A stretch of 64,000 nt of DNA from Echria macrotheca (GCA_030411725.1 MU839831.1:620001-684000), one strand, 5' to 3'; positions 10,801 through 23,100 are shown, counted from the first letter of the stretch. Notes: a model not told the origin generated them from the sequence alone. Program-made: numbers and translations.

Positions 10801-11770
10801 CAGAGACCCAGGTCTGTTCGTGACCCGGCACACCCCACCCCACGAGCTGTGCGCGGTGTGGCGTGGCCGTATCAACAACCCCCTGGCAGATTGCTTCCAA
10901 TTACCCCTTCGTTGGCAGGTTCCCGCTCGACTTTTCTGCCCCTTGGACAGCCACACTGCTCTCTTTCCCGTTTTACATCATTCTTCTCTGTCCCTCTTCT
11001 GTTTCGGTTCGATTCATTCGTTACTGTCCATATTGACATCTTCGGTGCTTGGAAGGAAGGGATCAAAAGGCTTCCAACACACAGCAAGCTTCACGATCGC
11101 CTCACAGTACGAAACAGCGATCCCAATCCGAGTCGCGTCGTCCCCTCGCGCGTCCAGCTCGTCCGCGTCCCAGCCACCCTTGAAGGTACGTTGCTATTTG
11201 GTCCTGAGTGCATTCGGAGGCGGGTTTAGAGCTCTCTCGGATTTCATCGCAACTTTTCTCGGCCAAATCGTCGATTCTGGAGTCAAACGGGGCCTCAATT
11301 TTAATATTGGGCGTTTGGACGAGCTCCTTCCTGCGCCAGGACGCACCTTCCGGTTCGGTTCTAAGGCTGCGGACACCGGGGCCACGACAATTCGCCATTT
11401 TCTCTTTCCAATTGCGTCCGGACGACGAAAACCAAGCGGTCGATACATCCGCTGGCTAGGACAAACAGAACGCGCGGAAGTGGCAGGCAGGTTTTTCTGG
11501 AAATACCGGGTTCACGCAGTCGAGCTTCCTCCACCGACTCTCGTGCTCAGCTTTCGACCTGAGCCTTATAATCAGCTTTTGGACGGGAGTTTCTCGAAGC
11601 ACCCAGTCTGCAGACATTTTACAACATCCACGTTTCCCATCCAGATATCTCAGCGCCCACCAAACTCTTATTCCGATAACCGGCCCCGAGAGCTTGCCCG
11701 CCACGGATCGCGACTCTGTTGTTGACTTTTCACACCGGCATTTGCTAATTGATCCGCAAGCAGCTTCACA
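7882..11770. other. Gene-poor spacer and probable long ECM33 leader
   Basis: Nearly 3.9 kb between the glycosylase stop and the ECM33 ATG. I find no coding sequence with family resemblance. The right third (about 10.9-11.2 kb) is strongly pyrimidine-rich, typical of a fungal promoter/transcription-start region. A GGTACGT donor at 11186 and a pyrimidine/CTAAT context before CAG at 11761-11763 suggest a 5'-UTR intron of about 0.58 kb ending just before the ECM33 ATG (inference). A 981-nt open frame at 10745-11725 overlaps this leader and looks non-coding. Confidence 0.5.
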
Positions 11771-13090
11771 ATGCTTTCCAAGGTTCTTCTCCCTGCCCTT
11801 GCGGCAATTGGCACAGTCTCCGGTAAGCATGCCAGATTTCCACCCCAAAACTCATGAGCGGGAGCTGACCTGCCTGTGCGAAGCCCAAAGCGGGACTTGC
11901 ACCGTGTCCACGACGACCATCAACAACCAGGCCGATGCCACCGCCCTTGCCTCCTGTAGGACAGTCCAGGGTACCGTGCTGATTGCGCCTGGTGCCGGCC
12001 CGAGTATCGACATTTCTGGTCCTTCCCGCATTACCGGCGACCTCAGGGTCCTCGATAACGGTGTGATCGAGTCGTTCAAGAGCAATGACTTGACTATCGT
12101 TGGTGGCGCCTTCACCATGCAGAACGTCACCCGCCTGTCCTCTCTGGACATGCGGAGCCTCACCGAGGTTAAGACTCTCAACTGGCGGACGCTCAACGCT
12201 CTCGATACGCTCAGCATCGGACCCCCCGGGCTGACCAAGGCGGACGAGGTCACGATCAGCGACACCTTCCTCAGCAGTCTCGACGGTATTGATCTCGCCA
12301 GCGTTAGAAAGATGGACATCAACAACAACCGTCGTTTGACTGAATTCACCACGCAGCTCGGCAACCTTAGCGACAACCTCAACATCCAGGCCAATGGTCT
12401 CCAGCTTCAGGTGTCGATGCCGAACCTGATCTGGATTGCCAACATGACCATTGCCAACGTCACCAGCTTCTCGGTGCCCTCGCTGGCCGTCGTCAACGGC
12501 TCTGCCCGCTTCGACTCGAACTACTTCACGACCTTCAGCGCCCCGAACCTGACGGCGACCAAGTCCCAGGATATTTCGTTCGTCGGCAACGCCAACCTCA
12601 AGAACATCTCGTTCCCCGTTCTGACCCAGATCGGCGGTGCTCTTCTGATTGCCAACAACACTGCTCTCTCTGAGCTGGATGGTTTCCCTGTGCTCAAGAC
12701 AGTCGGTGGTGCTGTTAAGCTCCGTGGTAACTTCACGAGGTTAGTAATTGCTTCTCGACTGCTATGCTCGCGTTATTGACATCTTCTAGTGTCGAGTTCC
12801 CCGCTCTCAACGACGTCAAGGGTGCCTTCGACGTTTCCAGCACGGCCGACATCAGCTCGTCTTGCGATGACTTCAAGAAGAAGGCCTCGACGAAGGACGG
12901 CGGTAACGGCCAGATCCAGGGTACCTTCTCCTGCACCAGCAACAACGCGAACGCCAACTCGGATACCGGCACGGGCACCTCTGGCACCACCGGCGGCGAC
13001 AAACCCAAGGATGCGGCCGCGGGTGTTACCATCAACACCGCTCTCCTTGGTCTTGCTGCCGTTGCCGGTCTTGCCCAGGCGTTCTTGTAA
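11771..13090 (+). CDS. ECM33: GPI-anchored cell-wall organisation protein Ecm33
   Basis: Cell-surface glycoprotein needed for wall integrity. Exons 11771-11822, 11884-12739 and 12790-13090 give 402 aa. A signal peptide (about residues 1-18, MLSKVLLPALAAIGTVSA) is followed by a mature start near QSGTCTVSTTTI. The middle has Receptor-L/leucine-rich repeats of the Sps2/Ecm33 type, for example ISGPSRITGDLRV and NLKNISFPVLTQIGGALLI. There are at least seven N-glycosylation sequons (NVT, NMT, NVT, NGS, NLT, NIS, NFT). The C-terminus is a Ser/Thr/Gly/Asn-rich linker and a hydrophobic tail (INTALLGLAAVAGLAQAFL) fitting GPI attachment. The first intron falls exactly after the signal-peptide exon. Convergent with the SPF45-like gene. 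Confidence 0.95.
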
Positions 13091-13863
13091 TCCATGTGAT
13101 TTGGACTTGGTTCGGCGCCGACTACTAAGCCGACATCACCGAATCAACCGCTCTTACCGGTTATCTGGACCATGGCCCCCCTTGGTTGGACCGTCGCACG
13201 CTGGCACTCATTCCCTTTTCTGTTGACGGATAATCGTCGGAGTTATCGCTGCCACTCATTCCGGGCTGTGGGCACATCATATGGACGCCCATTTTACGTA
13301 CAGGAACCGCTAGACTTAATAATACTCTCATTTGCTGCTTCACCCGGAAAAGCTCCCCACCTACTGATCAGTGCGAAAAAGTCGTGTGCTTTTCTTCGCC
13401 CCAAAAGTTTTGCGAGAAATTGTGAAGAGGGTGGATCGTTGAAGACTGCACGGCCGGGTGTTGGTGGTTTTGCTTGGGCGAGGGCTAGGCGCAGGGGAAA
13501 GAAGAATTAGATGGTTGGGGAAGGAAGGTTGGACAGCGGTTTTTCGTCGTGGAGCGTTATTGTGTGGAGTTTTAGCTCCGATGGACGCCGGGTCACGGCA
13601 CTATTTTGTTTTTGTCTGCTGTTGCTGTACCCAAGATTGGAACGTTGTAATTATTCAATGGAGTTCACGTTGCCTTGGCTTGTGGATGTTTTGGGGATGA
13701 CCGTGAAATATTTGTGTATTGTTTTAGTCGTAAACCGTAATTGGACAGACACCTGAATCCAGATATAGGGTTCTAGCCGTCTAGAAAACAACATCTAGAA
13801 TTGGTATGCATCTAGAATTGGTATGCATCTATATTGACTGGTCCAACTTTAGGATCATCTATC
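13091..13863. other. Spacer between convergent ECM33 and SPF45-like genes
   Basis: 3' UTR material; AT-richer than its surroundings. It contains a 17-bp tandem repeat at 13792-13831 and no supported gene. Confidence 0.5.
13792..13831. repeat. 17-bp tandem repeat, about 2.4 copies
   Basis: The unit CATCTAGAATTGGTATG occurs twice perfectly (13792-13808, 13809-13825) followed by CATCTA. It lies just downstream of the SPF45-like stop codon at 13864-13866. Confidence 0.9.
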
Positions 13864-15691
13864 CTAGCTATACTCTCCATTCTCGAACTTGTCCAACTCG
13901 TAAAAGCTAGGCGCAATAACATTCCCATTGAATATCCGACCCTCGAGGGCATTCACGGCCTAGTTTATTGTCAACCACATTAGCACCAAGACATAGACAT
14001 AACAACATTCGTAAGAGCCGCTTCCACCTCCCAAAAAAGAGAAGGGGGTGTCAAAAAAAAGGGGAGAGTTAAAAAAAAGGAAAAGAAAACCAACCCTCAA
14101 AGCAGAAACCTGATCAGTAAACTTGATAAACACAAGCCGACCCCGGGTCTCGATATACACCCTCTCGACACGACCATACTGATCGCCGCACTCCTCGCCA
14201 ATCTCCTGGCCCAGACCGGCCTCGACCTCGGCCTCGAGGTCGGGCATGCCCTCGAGCATATTGCGGAGGACAATCACGTTGCTCATCTTCCCGAATTTAC
14301 CGTCGTTGTTATTTGGTAGTTGTTTTGAGGATGAGGAAGAGGAAGAAATTATTTTGCCGCGACCGCCGGGCTCGGCGAAGCCGCCACCTTCGGAATCGGG
14401 ACGGCGTCGTCGCTTTTCGATCTGTACGCGTAGCGCCGAGGTTATACCTCCCGCGTCGGCGCCGAGACCGGTGCCTTTTTGCCAGCCGTATTTGGCCATT
14501 AGGCGCTGGGCGAAGCCGGCTTGGCCGGGGCGGTTTGTGGTTGGGGCTTCGGTGGTGTCGGAGGGTGCTGCTGCTGCTGCTGCGGGAGGGGGGAGGGTGG
14601 GGATCGCGGCGTAGTTTACTTCTTCGTCGTCTGAGTCGTCGTTGTCGTCGTCTAGGTCCATTGCGTCGTTGGGTGGTGGAGGGGGAGGGGGTTCGTAGCG
14701 GACTGGGGCTCGGGATATGGTTGCGCTGTTGGTATCTGTTGTGAGAGTGGGAGGGGGCGGCGGCGGAGGAGGAGGAGGAGGAGAAGGTGATGCCGGTGCG
14801 GGCGGGGGCGCGGGTGCCATGCCGGAGAGCGCTAGGCGGCGGGCATAGGCATCGTCGCCTGTGGCGGCGTCCGCGGCCGCGGCTGGGGGAGCGCGTGGTG
14901 GTGATATCGGCGGGGGCGCAAAGGAGAGGGAGGCCGGCGGGGCGAATTGGTCTGTGAGAAGGTTGTTAGTGAGATGAACTGGGGCTAAGGAAACGAGACA
15001 AGACGTACTCATGGGCCTCCTATCTTCCTCCTCCCTGCCGCTTCCCATCTCGCTGTCGTAGCTGGACGCTCTCTGTCGCCGGTGGGCATACAGAACAGCC
15101 TTCCACTCGCGCACCTCGCGGATACGCTCCTCGCTGCGCAGGTATTCCTCGACATTGGTCGGGCGTGCAGGGTCGTACAGCTCGTCCCAGTCCGTCTCGA
15201 GAGGGACGTCGTCGGCCTTTTTCCGCTTCTTGCGCCGGCCACCGCGTTGTCGCTTCTCGCCGCCGCCGCTGTAGAGGTACTCGTCGTCTTCGGTAGCGGT
15301 CCAGTCGGCGAGTTTGCTGCGCGGTTGAGTTGCTGCTGCTGGTAGGTTCGACGGTGCGCCATTTCCTCCGCTGGTAGTGTTAGTGGTAGCTGTTGGGGCT
15401 GAGGGGACCTTGGGAAAGGACGGCTTCGGCTTGTTGGTTTGTCTGACTTGGGGTCGGCGGATGGGTTGGAAACGTAGGGCTTGGAGGAATGGTCAGCTCG
15501 CGTCGCGTGGACATATCTGGGGGGTGGTAACCTGGGTCGATGGTCTTCTTGGAGGCGCTGTCGATGTTGGTCTCTTGCTGCTTGAATAATACAGGATCGC
15601 GCGAGATGGAGGCCGAACTGTCGGAGTTGGACTCGAGGAGGTTCGCGTAGAGCGACATGCCGCCTCGCGCTGGTGGAGGCGGCGCAGACAT
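13864..15691 (-). CDS. SPF45/RBM17-like splicing factor (G-patch and C-terminal UHM/RRM)
   Basis: Predicted nuclear pre-mRNA splicing factor. Four exons: 15532-15691, 15009-15479, 14095-14951, 13864-13959; 527 aa. The N-terminus (MSAPPPPARGGMSLYANLL) matches the SPF45 start region. A Lys/Arg stretch (RKKRKK) is a likely nuclear signal, and FQPIRRPQV resembles the conserved SPF45 N-terminal block. A proline/alanine-rich linker with runs of up to eleven prolines follows. The G-patch (about 350-390) includes GFAQRLMAKYGWQKGTGLG. The C-terminal UHM-type RRM (about 425-527) has VIVLRNML, RGRLVFIKF and the RxF signature LEGRIFNG, then FYELDKFENGEYS. In human SPF45 the RxF loop binds ULM peptides of U2AF65 and SF3b155; the same role here is inferred. 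Divergent from the Rex3-like gene. Confidence 0.92.
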
Positions 15692-16413
15692 CTTGACAGC
15701 TGCTCCGGTGTTATCTCTCAAGGGAACTCCGATACATGAGAGCGTGGGTGTGGATTGAGACAAGACACGGGCGTTGTTGTCGCAAAGACTCGTGAATCTA
15801 AACTTGGGGTTGTGGTGGGGCTGAAGCTTCCCTGGAGCTGTTGCCGCCACCCCTGTGGCATGCAACCAGGGGTCTGCTGCGGCTCACCCTCCGGCTCATC
15901 AACTACATCCAAGCCATCAAAGACCACCTCCTTAGGCTCCTTTGTGGTTCGGGTTTTGGTTCCCGCTCACCTTGTATTCCATCCGATGCCATTATTGCTT
16001 TAGAGGCTGGGCCGGCTCCACCTCTTCGTTCTGAGCAAGGTAGCGCGCAGCTGTTTACAGCAGGAACGAACCGAACCCGTTTGCTTCACCTCCAACCACT
16101 AGTCGACCTCTGGGCCCGAGAGTAGTAGTCACAGCAGAGAGTCTATCTTTATCGGATGAAGCCTTACGACCGCTCTCGCACTATTTATTATCTTTGATCA
16201 CAAGCGAAAACTCTGTTCATCGCAGTGATCAACCAATCGCTAGGTAGACGCATCTCAGTTCTCACCTACCTCCCCACCACACAGACAAAGCAGCGCAGCT
16301 TCTCCCCAGGAACAAGCCATATCTATTCGTTCACCACAATCTCTCGGGAATGAAACGCTGCTCACGTCTGACGCCAGGAAACTGAGAGAGCCTTGCTTCA
16401 TTCAACCGCCAAA
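15692..16413. other. Divergent spacer between SPF45-like and Rex3-like genes
   Basis: About 0.7 kb shared upstream region of two RNA-processing genes. No coding feature. The 150 bp before the Rex3-like ATG is C/A/T-rich leader-like sequence. Confidence 0.5.
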
Positions 16414-18372
16414 ATGGACGCAGTTCTGCGGAACTTCAAGCTGATACCGTGCCCGGCCGGTGAGAACTGCAAGGCAGCAAACTGCCAGTGGGGCCACCCT
16501 CCGCCGAAACCTTCTTCTGCTAGCAACTCGGCGAGAGAAGACGAGGGGCAAGAGAATGATGGGCCGCGTAAACGCAGGAGAATGGGGTCAGAGACTGAGG
16601 ATCATCATCAACCCGTTCCTCCACATTCCCTTGTGACAACAGCCTCCAGACCGGTATCACCACCACCTCTCAAGCGCAAGGTCCCTGCGGGTGCATCTTC
16701 TGGGTCTCGCAGCTTGCTAAACCAGGCCGCTTCGTCAACCCCCACCAGGACAAAGGGATCCGAGGAGATTGAAGGGGCGGCCACGAGCCAGCAGAGCGCC
16801 AGATCTTCTATTTCAAGGCCGACTAGTCCCTCTAGTTCGACGCCGGCCAAACCCTCCAGTTCTGTCTCAGTCAAGAAACCCGCTGCGAGAAAACCTGAAG
16901 CACTAAATCCGCGCCATCTCAAGTCATCGGCGCCGGCGACGCACGATTTTAGGTTCAAGGCGATAAAGATGCTGCATGAGCAGCTAGAGCGTCTCAACGG
17001 CGAGCTAAAGAAGTCGACCAAGGCAGAAGACAACAAGCTAGTTCTCACGCAGCAGGAGCTAATATGGATGGCGTTGGACGAGGAGGAAAAAATGGCTACT
17101 GAGAAGCCGTCCATCTACCAGAACGTCATTAAAAACCGCATCATGTCCCTCAAGCGCTCCAAGCCTGAGCAGTGGAAGGAGCAGCGCGAAGCCGAACTCC
17201 AGCGAACTCAGGCTCGAGAAGCCCTTGCTTCCAATGGGAAGCCGGCAAACCCCTTCATCGGACCCGAAGTAAAGATCGATACAGGCATGGAGCCGGCTGA
17301 CGAGGTCGCGTTTGTCAAAAAGTTTCTCCTCACACCGGTCGAAAACCTCACCTCCCATGGGTACGTGGCGGTCGCACCTAGCGAGGAGGAGATTGCCAAG
17401 GCACGCGACGCCGAAGAGTCATCCAAGGGGTGGGAGATCTGTGACCGGTGCAGCACCCGGTTCCAAGTCTTCCCTGGCCGTCGTGAGGATGGGGCGCTGA
17501 CATCGGGTGGAAACTGCGTCCACCACCCGGGGAGAGCATACTTTGACGTAGACCAGGAGAAGCGCTACCGCTGCTGCGGCAGTGCAGTGGGCGAATCTCG
17601 GGGCTGCACAAAAGGCGCGACGCACGTGTTCAAAGCAAGTCACCCGTCACGCCTGGCCGCCCTGATTCCCTTCGCCGAGACCCCCGCCAACGACCAGGCA
17701 CCAAAGGACCGCGGTGTTTGCTTCGACTGCGAGATGGGCTACACATCGCGCGGTATGGAGCTCATCCGTCTGACGGCGACAAGCTGGCCGGACGGCAAGG
17801 AGTTACTGGACATCCTGGTCAACCCCGTCGGCGAAGTCCTGGATCTCAACTCGCGATACTCGGGTGTCTGGCCCGAGGACTTTCGGGACTCACTCCGGTC
17901 GGACGAGCCAGTCGAGTGGGACGAGAAATCTCGACAGGTTCTCAAGCAGGAACAGGACAACGAGAACCGCATGCCGCGCAGGATGCAGATGGTTTCTTCT
18001 CCTGTCGCCGCCCGCAACATGTTGTTTGCCCTGATCGCACCCGAGACGCCGCTGATGGGCCATGGTCTCGAGAATGATCTGAATGCGGTTCGAATTGTTC
18101 ATCCCACCCTGGTAGACACCATCCTTCTGTTCCCACACAGGAGAGGGTTGCCAATGAGAAATGGGCTCAAGATGTTGGCGCAGCAGCATCTGAAGAAGAT
18201 CATCCAGGTGGATACCGGCGCGGGCCATGACAGCGCCGAGGATGCAAGGACGGCGGGCGAGCTTGTCCGGCTGAAGGTGCAGGAGAGGTGGAATAGACTC
18301 AAGGCCTTGGGTTGGAAGTTGGAGGGGGGTGTGTTCACCGAGCCCGGAAGTATGTCCACTGGTGCGGAGTAA
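16414..18372 (+). CDS. REX3: RNA exonuclease Rex3-like, DEDDh 3'-5' exonuclease with N-terminal CCCH motif
   Basis: Predicted 3'-5' exonuclease trimming small stable RNAs (in yeast RNase MRP RNA, with overlap with Rex1/Rex2). Intronless, 652 aa from the ATG at 16414. The N-terminus has a compact CCCH arrangement, CPAGENCKAANCQWGH (C-x5-C-x4-C-x3-H). A long Ser/Pro-rich, probably disordered region follows to about residue 190. The exonuclease domain starts at GVCFDCEMGYTSRG with Asp438 and Glu440, continues through GHGLENDLNA (Asp555) and ends with GHDSAEDA (His605, Asp610), so all five DEDDh catalytic residues are present. A Cys/His-rich segment before the nuclease (CDRCSTRFQV ... CVHHPGRAYFD ... 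CCGSAVGESRGC) looks metal-binding. Rex3 versus another Rex-family member is inferred from this architecture. Confidence 0.9.
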   Translation: MDAVLRNFKLIPCPAGENCKAANCQWGHPPPKPSSASNSAREDEGQENDGPRKRRRMGSETEDHHQPVPPHSLVTTASRPVSPPPLKRKVPAGASSGSRSLLNQAASSTPTRTKGSEEIEGAATSQQSARSSISRPTSPSSSTPAKPSSSVSVKKPAARKPEALNPRHLKSSAPATHDFRFKAIKMLHEQLERLNGELKKSTKAEDNKLVLTQQELIWMALDEEEKMATEKPSIYQNVIKNRIMSLKRSKPEQWKEQREAELQRTQAREALASNGKPANPFIGPEVKIDTGMEPADEVAFVKKFLLTPVENLTSHGYVAVAPSEEEIAKARDAEESSKGWEICDRCSTRFQVFPGRREDGALTSGGNCVHHPGRAYFDVDQEKRYRCCGSAVGESRGCTKGATHVFKASHPSRLAALIPFAETPANDQAPKDRGVCFDCEMGYTSRGMELIRLTATSWPDGKELLDILVNPVGEVLDLNSRYSGVWPEDFRDSLRSDEPVEWDEKSRQVLKQEQDNENRMPRRMQMVSSPVAARNMLFALIAPETPLMGHGLENDLNAVRIVHPTLVDTILLFPHRRGLPMRNGLKMLAQQHLKKIIQVDTGAGHDSAEDARTAGELVRLKVQERWNRLKALGWKLEGGVFTEPGSMSTGAE

Positions 18373-19969
18373 AAGGGATGGATAGTTTTGGGCGATTGGG
18401 AGGGTGGGTGGATGGGATTAGAGGATCAAAGGGACATCTTATAGGCCAGTGCTGCCACGGACGGTCAGTTGATGATTTGGACGCCTGTTTTTGAACCGTT
18501 GTTCGGGTTGTTGTAGAATTATGGGAGATGAGCACCATGGAAACAGTGTTTTGGTCGCGCCATCATACAAGCGGCAGTTGTTTAGAGAGGGACGCTTATA
18601 TGGAGATGGTGGTTTCTCGAAAAAGTCCAAGCGGAGACGATGAGGACTGTTTTGCCTCGTTCATGTCATTCCACAGAAGGCAACCTGGCGATGGCCACTC
18701 ATAGAATGTCACAGTTTCACAGTGCCTGGAAGAGGCGACTTTGCGATGAGCACATGTACCTAGATGATCAGCCCCCTCGCTCCCTCGTTGGCGGATACAA
18801 CGAAACTCGAGTCCTAATATCGAGGAGGACGATTGTAGGATTATGCCTGGATGGAATAGATAGAAAATCGGTGCTCAGCGATATAGACTACATCTCGGAA
18901 AGAAGGGAAGAAGGAGGGGATTCGTTGAATCTATGATCTCTGTTTTTCTCCTGGGCTAGAGGACGGGATAACCAGGGAAAAGAATGCAAGTTTACTTTCA
19001 GAGTCTCAGGCCCTCATAGATTCGAAGTTTTCAACCTATTATTCTACAGAACAGAAGTAGAGACACCACCGAGACTACGGCATCATTATCACCCTGGAAA
19101 AGGGAAAAGGGTGCAAACAACCTCGGCAAGCATCACCAACCAGATCAAAGTCCAAGTCAGAATTGAATAAACTTTTATATTTGTACAAGTCTCGCTGTCT
19201 CCTCATCTATCACACCCACCAGGGAAATTACATGCTAGCCTAAACCATGCTAGAATGCCAAAACCACAGATGGCACCAAGGTTCCAAGACATCATGACAG
19301 CTGCCCTCTGCCAGCTCCTTCGCTATGGTATGATATGATCGAGAGCCGTCCCGTCCAGCCAGCCAGCCCGCCCACCCCGTCATTACCCAGCTAGCCAGAT
19401 ACGCGCCGACGACGGAACCCCCTTTCCCAACACCACCACCGTCCATCCTTTTTGCACGCTAAACCTTTACAGACACCGAGGGCGGAAAGAGTAAACGCCC
19501 AGTCCTTAGCCGGAAGAAAAAAGACATCACGTCTCTTCGTATCCGTCTTCGTGCCGCGCCATTGACCCTGCCCACCAGAAAGTGACCCGAAAACGGTAAG
19601 CCGCGGAGGCGGCCGACAGAAATATATTTCCTCTCACCAATCCAAATAAATGAGACATCGCCAGGTACTTGGTGAGAGATAGTTATGTTCGGTAGACGAG
19701 ATGCCGTGTTATCGTATCGGTGAGAAGCCACGGGAAACCTACACGTGGTGAACAAGAACCCTGTTCTGCATCCAGTGAGGAATCCCCGCACCCCATTCCA
19801 AGATCTTCATTATATAGGTAAGTAGCTTTGGCTAAAGCCACGAAATCACCTCGGATACCGGCGCGCATGCTGTGGAAGCAGCGTGGCGATCGAGCTTATG
19901 TTCCGAACCTGGTGGCATCCCGCTCGGCTCTGTCGGATCATCGTAGGACTATCGGCTCCAAGCACATCC
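18373..19969. other. Spacer between convergent Rex3-like and Ubp3-like genes
   Basis: About 1.6 kb with no supported gene; it would contain both 3' UTRs. Small frames at 18.6-18.9 kb and 19.4-19.9 kb have no recognisable motifs. Confidence 0.5.
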
Positions 19970-22900
19970 TCAGATTCGTTGATAGAACAACAAGTAAGCA
20001 ACCTTGTTATCCTTGACGCTCTCCTTGGTTTGTTTGGCCTTGGGTCCGCTGTTCGTCGGGGTGGAGGCGCCGCTCACGGCACTCGACCACTTCTTGCCGC
20101 TGCTAGCTTGCTTCCAGCCTTCATCATCCCCGGTATCCTCATCATTCATAGTACCGAAGCGATTAGAAGATGCTGGGTTTTGGGAATCCTTCCGGCCATC
20201 GGCTTGCCCGGACTTCCCATCGTCCTCAGCACCGCCCTCAGCAATATCCTCGCTACGGACACGGCGAATGGCGGTATCATCAATCCGGATCCATTCGTTA
20301 CCATCTTGACGGCGGACATCAGCAGTGTAGTGTCCACCGCTCGCGTTCTTGCCGTGGTGGTAGATCACGGCGGTAAGCTTATACTTGGGAGGGCCGGAGC
20401 TCCCATTGAGCATCGTGTTCCATTTTTGACGAGAAATCACGTCACGGGGAAACTCGAGCTCCAGAGGATAGCCGACCTTCTTGTAGATCTTGACGGTGCC
20501 CCGGCCTTCGGCATCGAACTGGAATCGTTTCAAGTGGAAGATGAGGACGGGAGGAAGAGACTCGATAAAAACTTGCTTGGTCGCCTTCGTCTCCGGGCCA
20601 TGGGGCGAGCCAAAGGGGCCAGTTAGAGTCTCTGGCCGTGTGATGTTTCGCAGAGCGTCGACAATGTTGCGGATCTCGGGCGCGCCAATGTCGAGCTGCA
20701 GAGCCTGGTATGGCTCAAATGTGACCGAGTTTTTGAGGCCGGGAACACGCAGCTCGGAGCGGAACTGACCCCCAAAAATCTTGGTAACCGGCGACACATC
20801 AGCAGACGTGCCTGATGAGCGGGTAACCGCCGAACGCTGCTTAGGCCCGACTTCGAGCCAATCGTCGCCGCTGGCATCCGGTGTACGGGAAGCGGCCGTG
20901 GGGGACGGTAGGGAGGAACTGGGGGCAGTGGACGCGTTGGATGCCGTCGATTCGGTTGCTACGCGGATGACATCGGCGCACTCGTCGTGTAGACTCTCGA
21001 GGAGAAAGCCAAGAAACTCCTGAGCGTCCTGCTGATGGCCACGCTTCAAAAGCAGTCAGTATGGCCCGCGTTGGGGGTTGCTTGTATCTTCTTACCTTCA
21101 TGCTCGCGAACCGGGGCAGCTTTCGAATCGCGTCGTAAACAAACTCCGGGGTGAACGGTTCACCGTATTGCTCAAGCTCCTCGCTCTTGAGCCGCCTTCT
21201 GAGCTGGTCGACGGATACGGCCGAGTCAATCGCCTTGAACTCCCGCATAAAGAGTATCCTGCCATCGTGTGAGCCCCGAAGAGATAAGAACAGCAAGGTG
21301 GTGGGACTAACATGGCATCAAGCAGAGGAGTATCACTTTTGAAGCTGTAGGCGGCTTTCCTGCCCACCTGATCAAGAAAGTCAAAGAAAGGAATGCAGAA
21401 AACAAGAGCTTGGAGAACCTAGGAGCTTGGTTAGAGAAAGAGCAAACTGCGGATAGAGGCGACTGACCGAATTCATATAACACATATTACCCGTGTTTAC
21501 TAGCCCTCGCGGCTCCAGGAATGCCAGCTTCTCTGCACCACCGACTCGGTAGTTCTGGAGCGCTTCGGCAATGGAGCTCACGTTGGATTGAGAGAAGGTG
21601 CCAGTACCCGAAGCCTGAGTTGCCGCTGGGCCAGTCGTTCCACCACTGGGTTGGGCTTGCGATGAGGGAGCGGCTGCCGAACTGGGCCCGGGGGCTGCTG
21701 TCTTGGTGAAAAGGTTAGCCCAAGATTTTGGCTTGGTCGAAACAGGCGGCGCCGGGGAGCTCTGCGCAGGAGTTTCCTCGACTGCGGTACCAGCAGATGT
21801 CTCAGTTGTGCTCTTCTGCTCCGAATGTTCGGTTTTCTCGCCAGCGGTGTCAGAGTCGGTCGCGGGCCTTGGCTGGGTTTCGAGCTTTGTGCCGGTGCCG
21901 GCGGCTTTAGTGTCTTTAGGGCTCGTCTTGGGAAGAGCGGGAACGATCAGAGCAGGTACAGCGGGAACAGCAGATCGAGTGGCTGGCTTGACAGTCTGGG
22001 AGGCGACCCTGATAGTGCCGGCCGCCGTCGGCTGTGACACGTGTACGGAGCTTGGAGTGGCTGGAGAGGTAGATGGAGTATAGACGGGGGCTCGATCCTG
22101 TGAGGTGGATGTCTCTGAGCGAGCGGGCTCGTTGGCCGGAGTCTTGATTCCAGCTTTGGGCGTTGCGGCTGCCGGCGGCACCTCCATCACCTCCCCTTTG
22201 CCGGCATCGTCCAGTACGCTGGCTGACGTCGTCGGAGTATACATCTCGCTGAGTGGTCCATCGCCATTTACAGCCTGCTGGCCTTCCGGTCGTTCGAGGG
22301 CGACACCGGTGCCCAGAGCACGTCTTTTCCGACGGGATCTTGGAGTACGCGTAGGGAACGGGGTAGTAGGATCCGAATACCAAGGGAGCTAGACCGAGTC
22401 AGAAACAACGTACAGAAAGAGCTAGGGATAGGCTCACCGGTGGTCTGAACGGTTTGGTCGAGCCAGGAGGTTTCTGTGATTCTGCTTCGACTGGCTTTGG
22501 TGGCGGCTCCTGGTTACCTTCAGCTTCCTTATAGGTAGGAGTCTCAGCAGCAGCAGCTTGTGCCGGAGCCTCGGGGGCTTCGGGTTTCGTCTCCGCCATG
22601 GCCTGAGGCGGTGGCTGAGGGACCGGTTGAGGAACTGGCGAAGTCAAAGACGGCGTGCCAAACTGGGAATGCGTGGAGGAGGGTGTATGAGGCGGGATCG
22701 GAACGTGCATAGCCGGAGGGGACGGTTGGTAAGGCTGCTGAACAATGGGCGACTGGGGCGCCCGGGAGTATTGGTTTTGAGGAAGCATGGGGCTATACTG
22801 GCTCAGAGACGGCGGTGATCGGGAGTAAGCGACGACAGGCGGGGGGTACCCAAGATAAGGAGGCGTGGCCATTGCGCCGTTCTGGTAGTGAGGAGGGACG

Positions 22901-23100
22901 TAGTACGGCGGCGTGCCGTAAGGAGCCATGTAGGGCTGATGGTATATCGGCTGGCCGACATACTGATGGGCGTTGCTGGGATAGTGCGAGTGAGGGTGCG
23001 GTCGACCTCCGCGCCGACCACCGCCCGGCCCGGGGCCCATATCAGACACCCCGCCCGGCATCGACTGCCCAGCCGGCAGATGACCACGATTGTTCATCAT
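19970..23100 (-). CDS. UBP3: Ubiquitin carboxyl-terminal hydrolase, Ubp3/USP10 family
   Basis: Cysteine-protease deubiquitinase; yeast Ubp3 acts with Bre5 on Sec23 and in ribophagy. Five exons: 22438-23100, 21468-22388, 21312-21418, 21096-21258, 19970-21043; 975 aa. The N-terminal half is disordered, rich in Pro/Tyr/Gln then Ser/Thr/Ala. The catalytic domain begins at PRGLVNTGNMCYMNS with nucleophile Cys524; intron 2 falls immediately after this Cys box (MNS|VLQ). Further USP boxes are HQQDAQEFLGFLLESLHDE, LPPVLIFHLKRFQFD, SGGHYTADVR (His856) and WIRIDDTA (Asp873). The start chosen is the first ATG of the pair at 23095-23100; the frame is open a little upstream without another ATG, so a further 5' exon cannot be excluded. 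Confidence 0.93.

Noticed and set aside
10745..11725. A 326-codon open frame upstream of ECM33
   Set aside because: Lies in pyrimidine-rich leader DNA, crosses a good splice donor and resembles no protein family.
16393..16413. Seven-codon N-terminal extension of the Rex3-like protein
   Set aside because: It would begin at TTG; the first ATG is at 16414.
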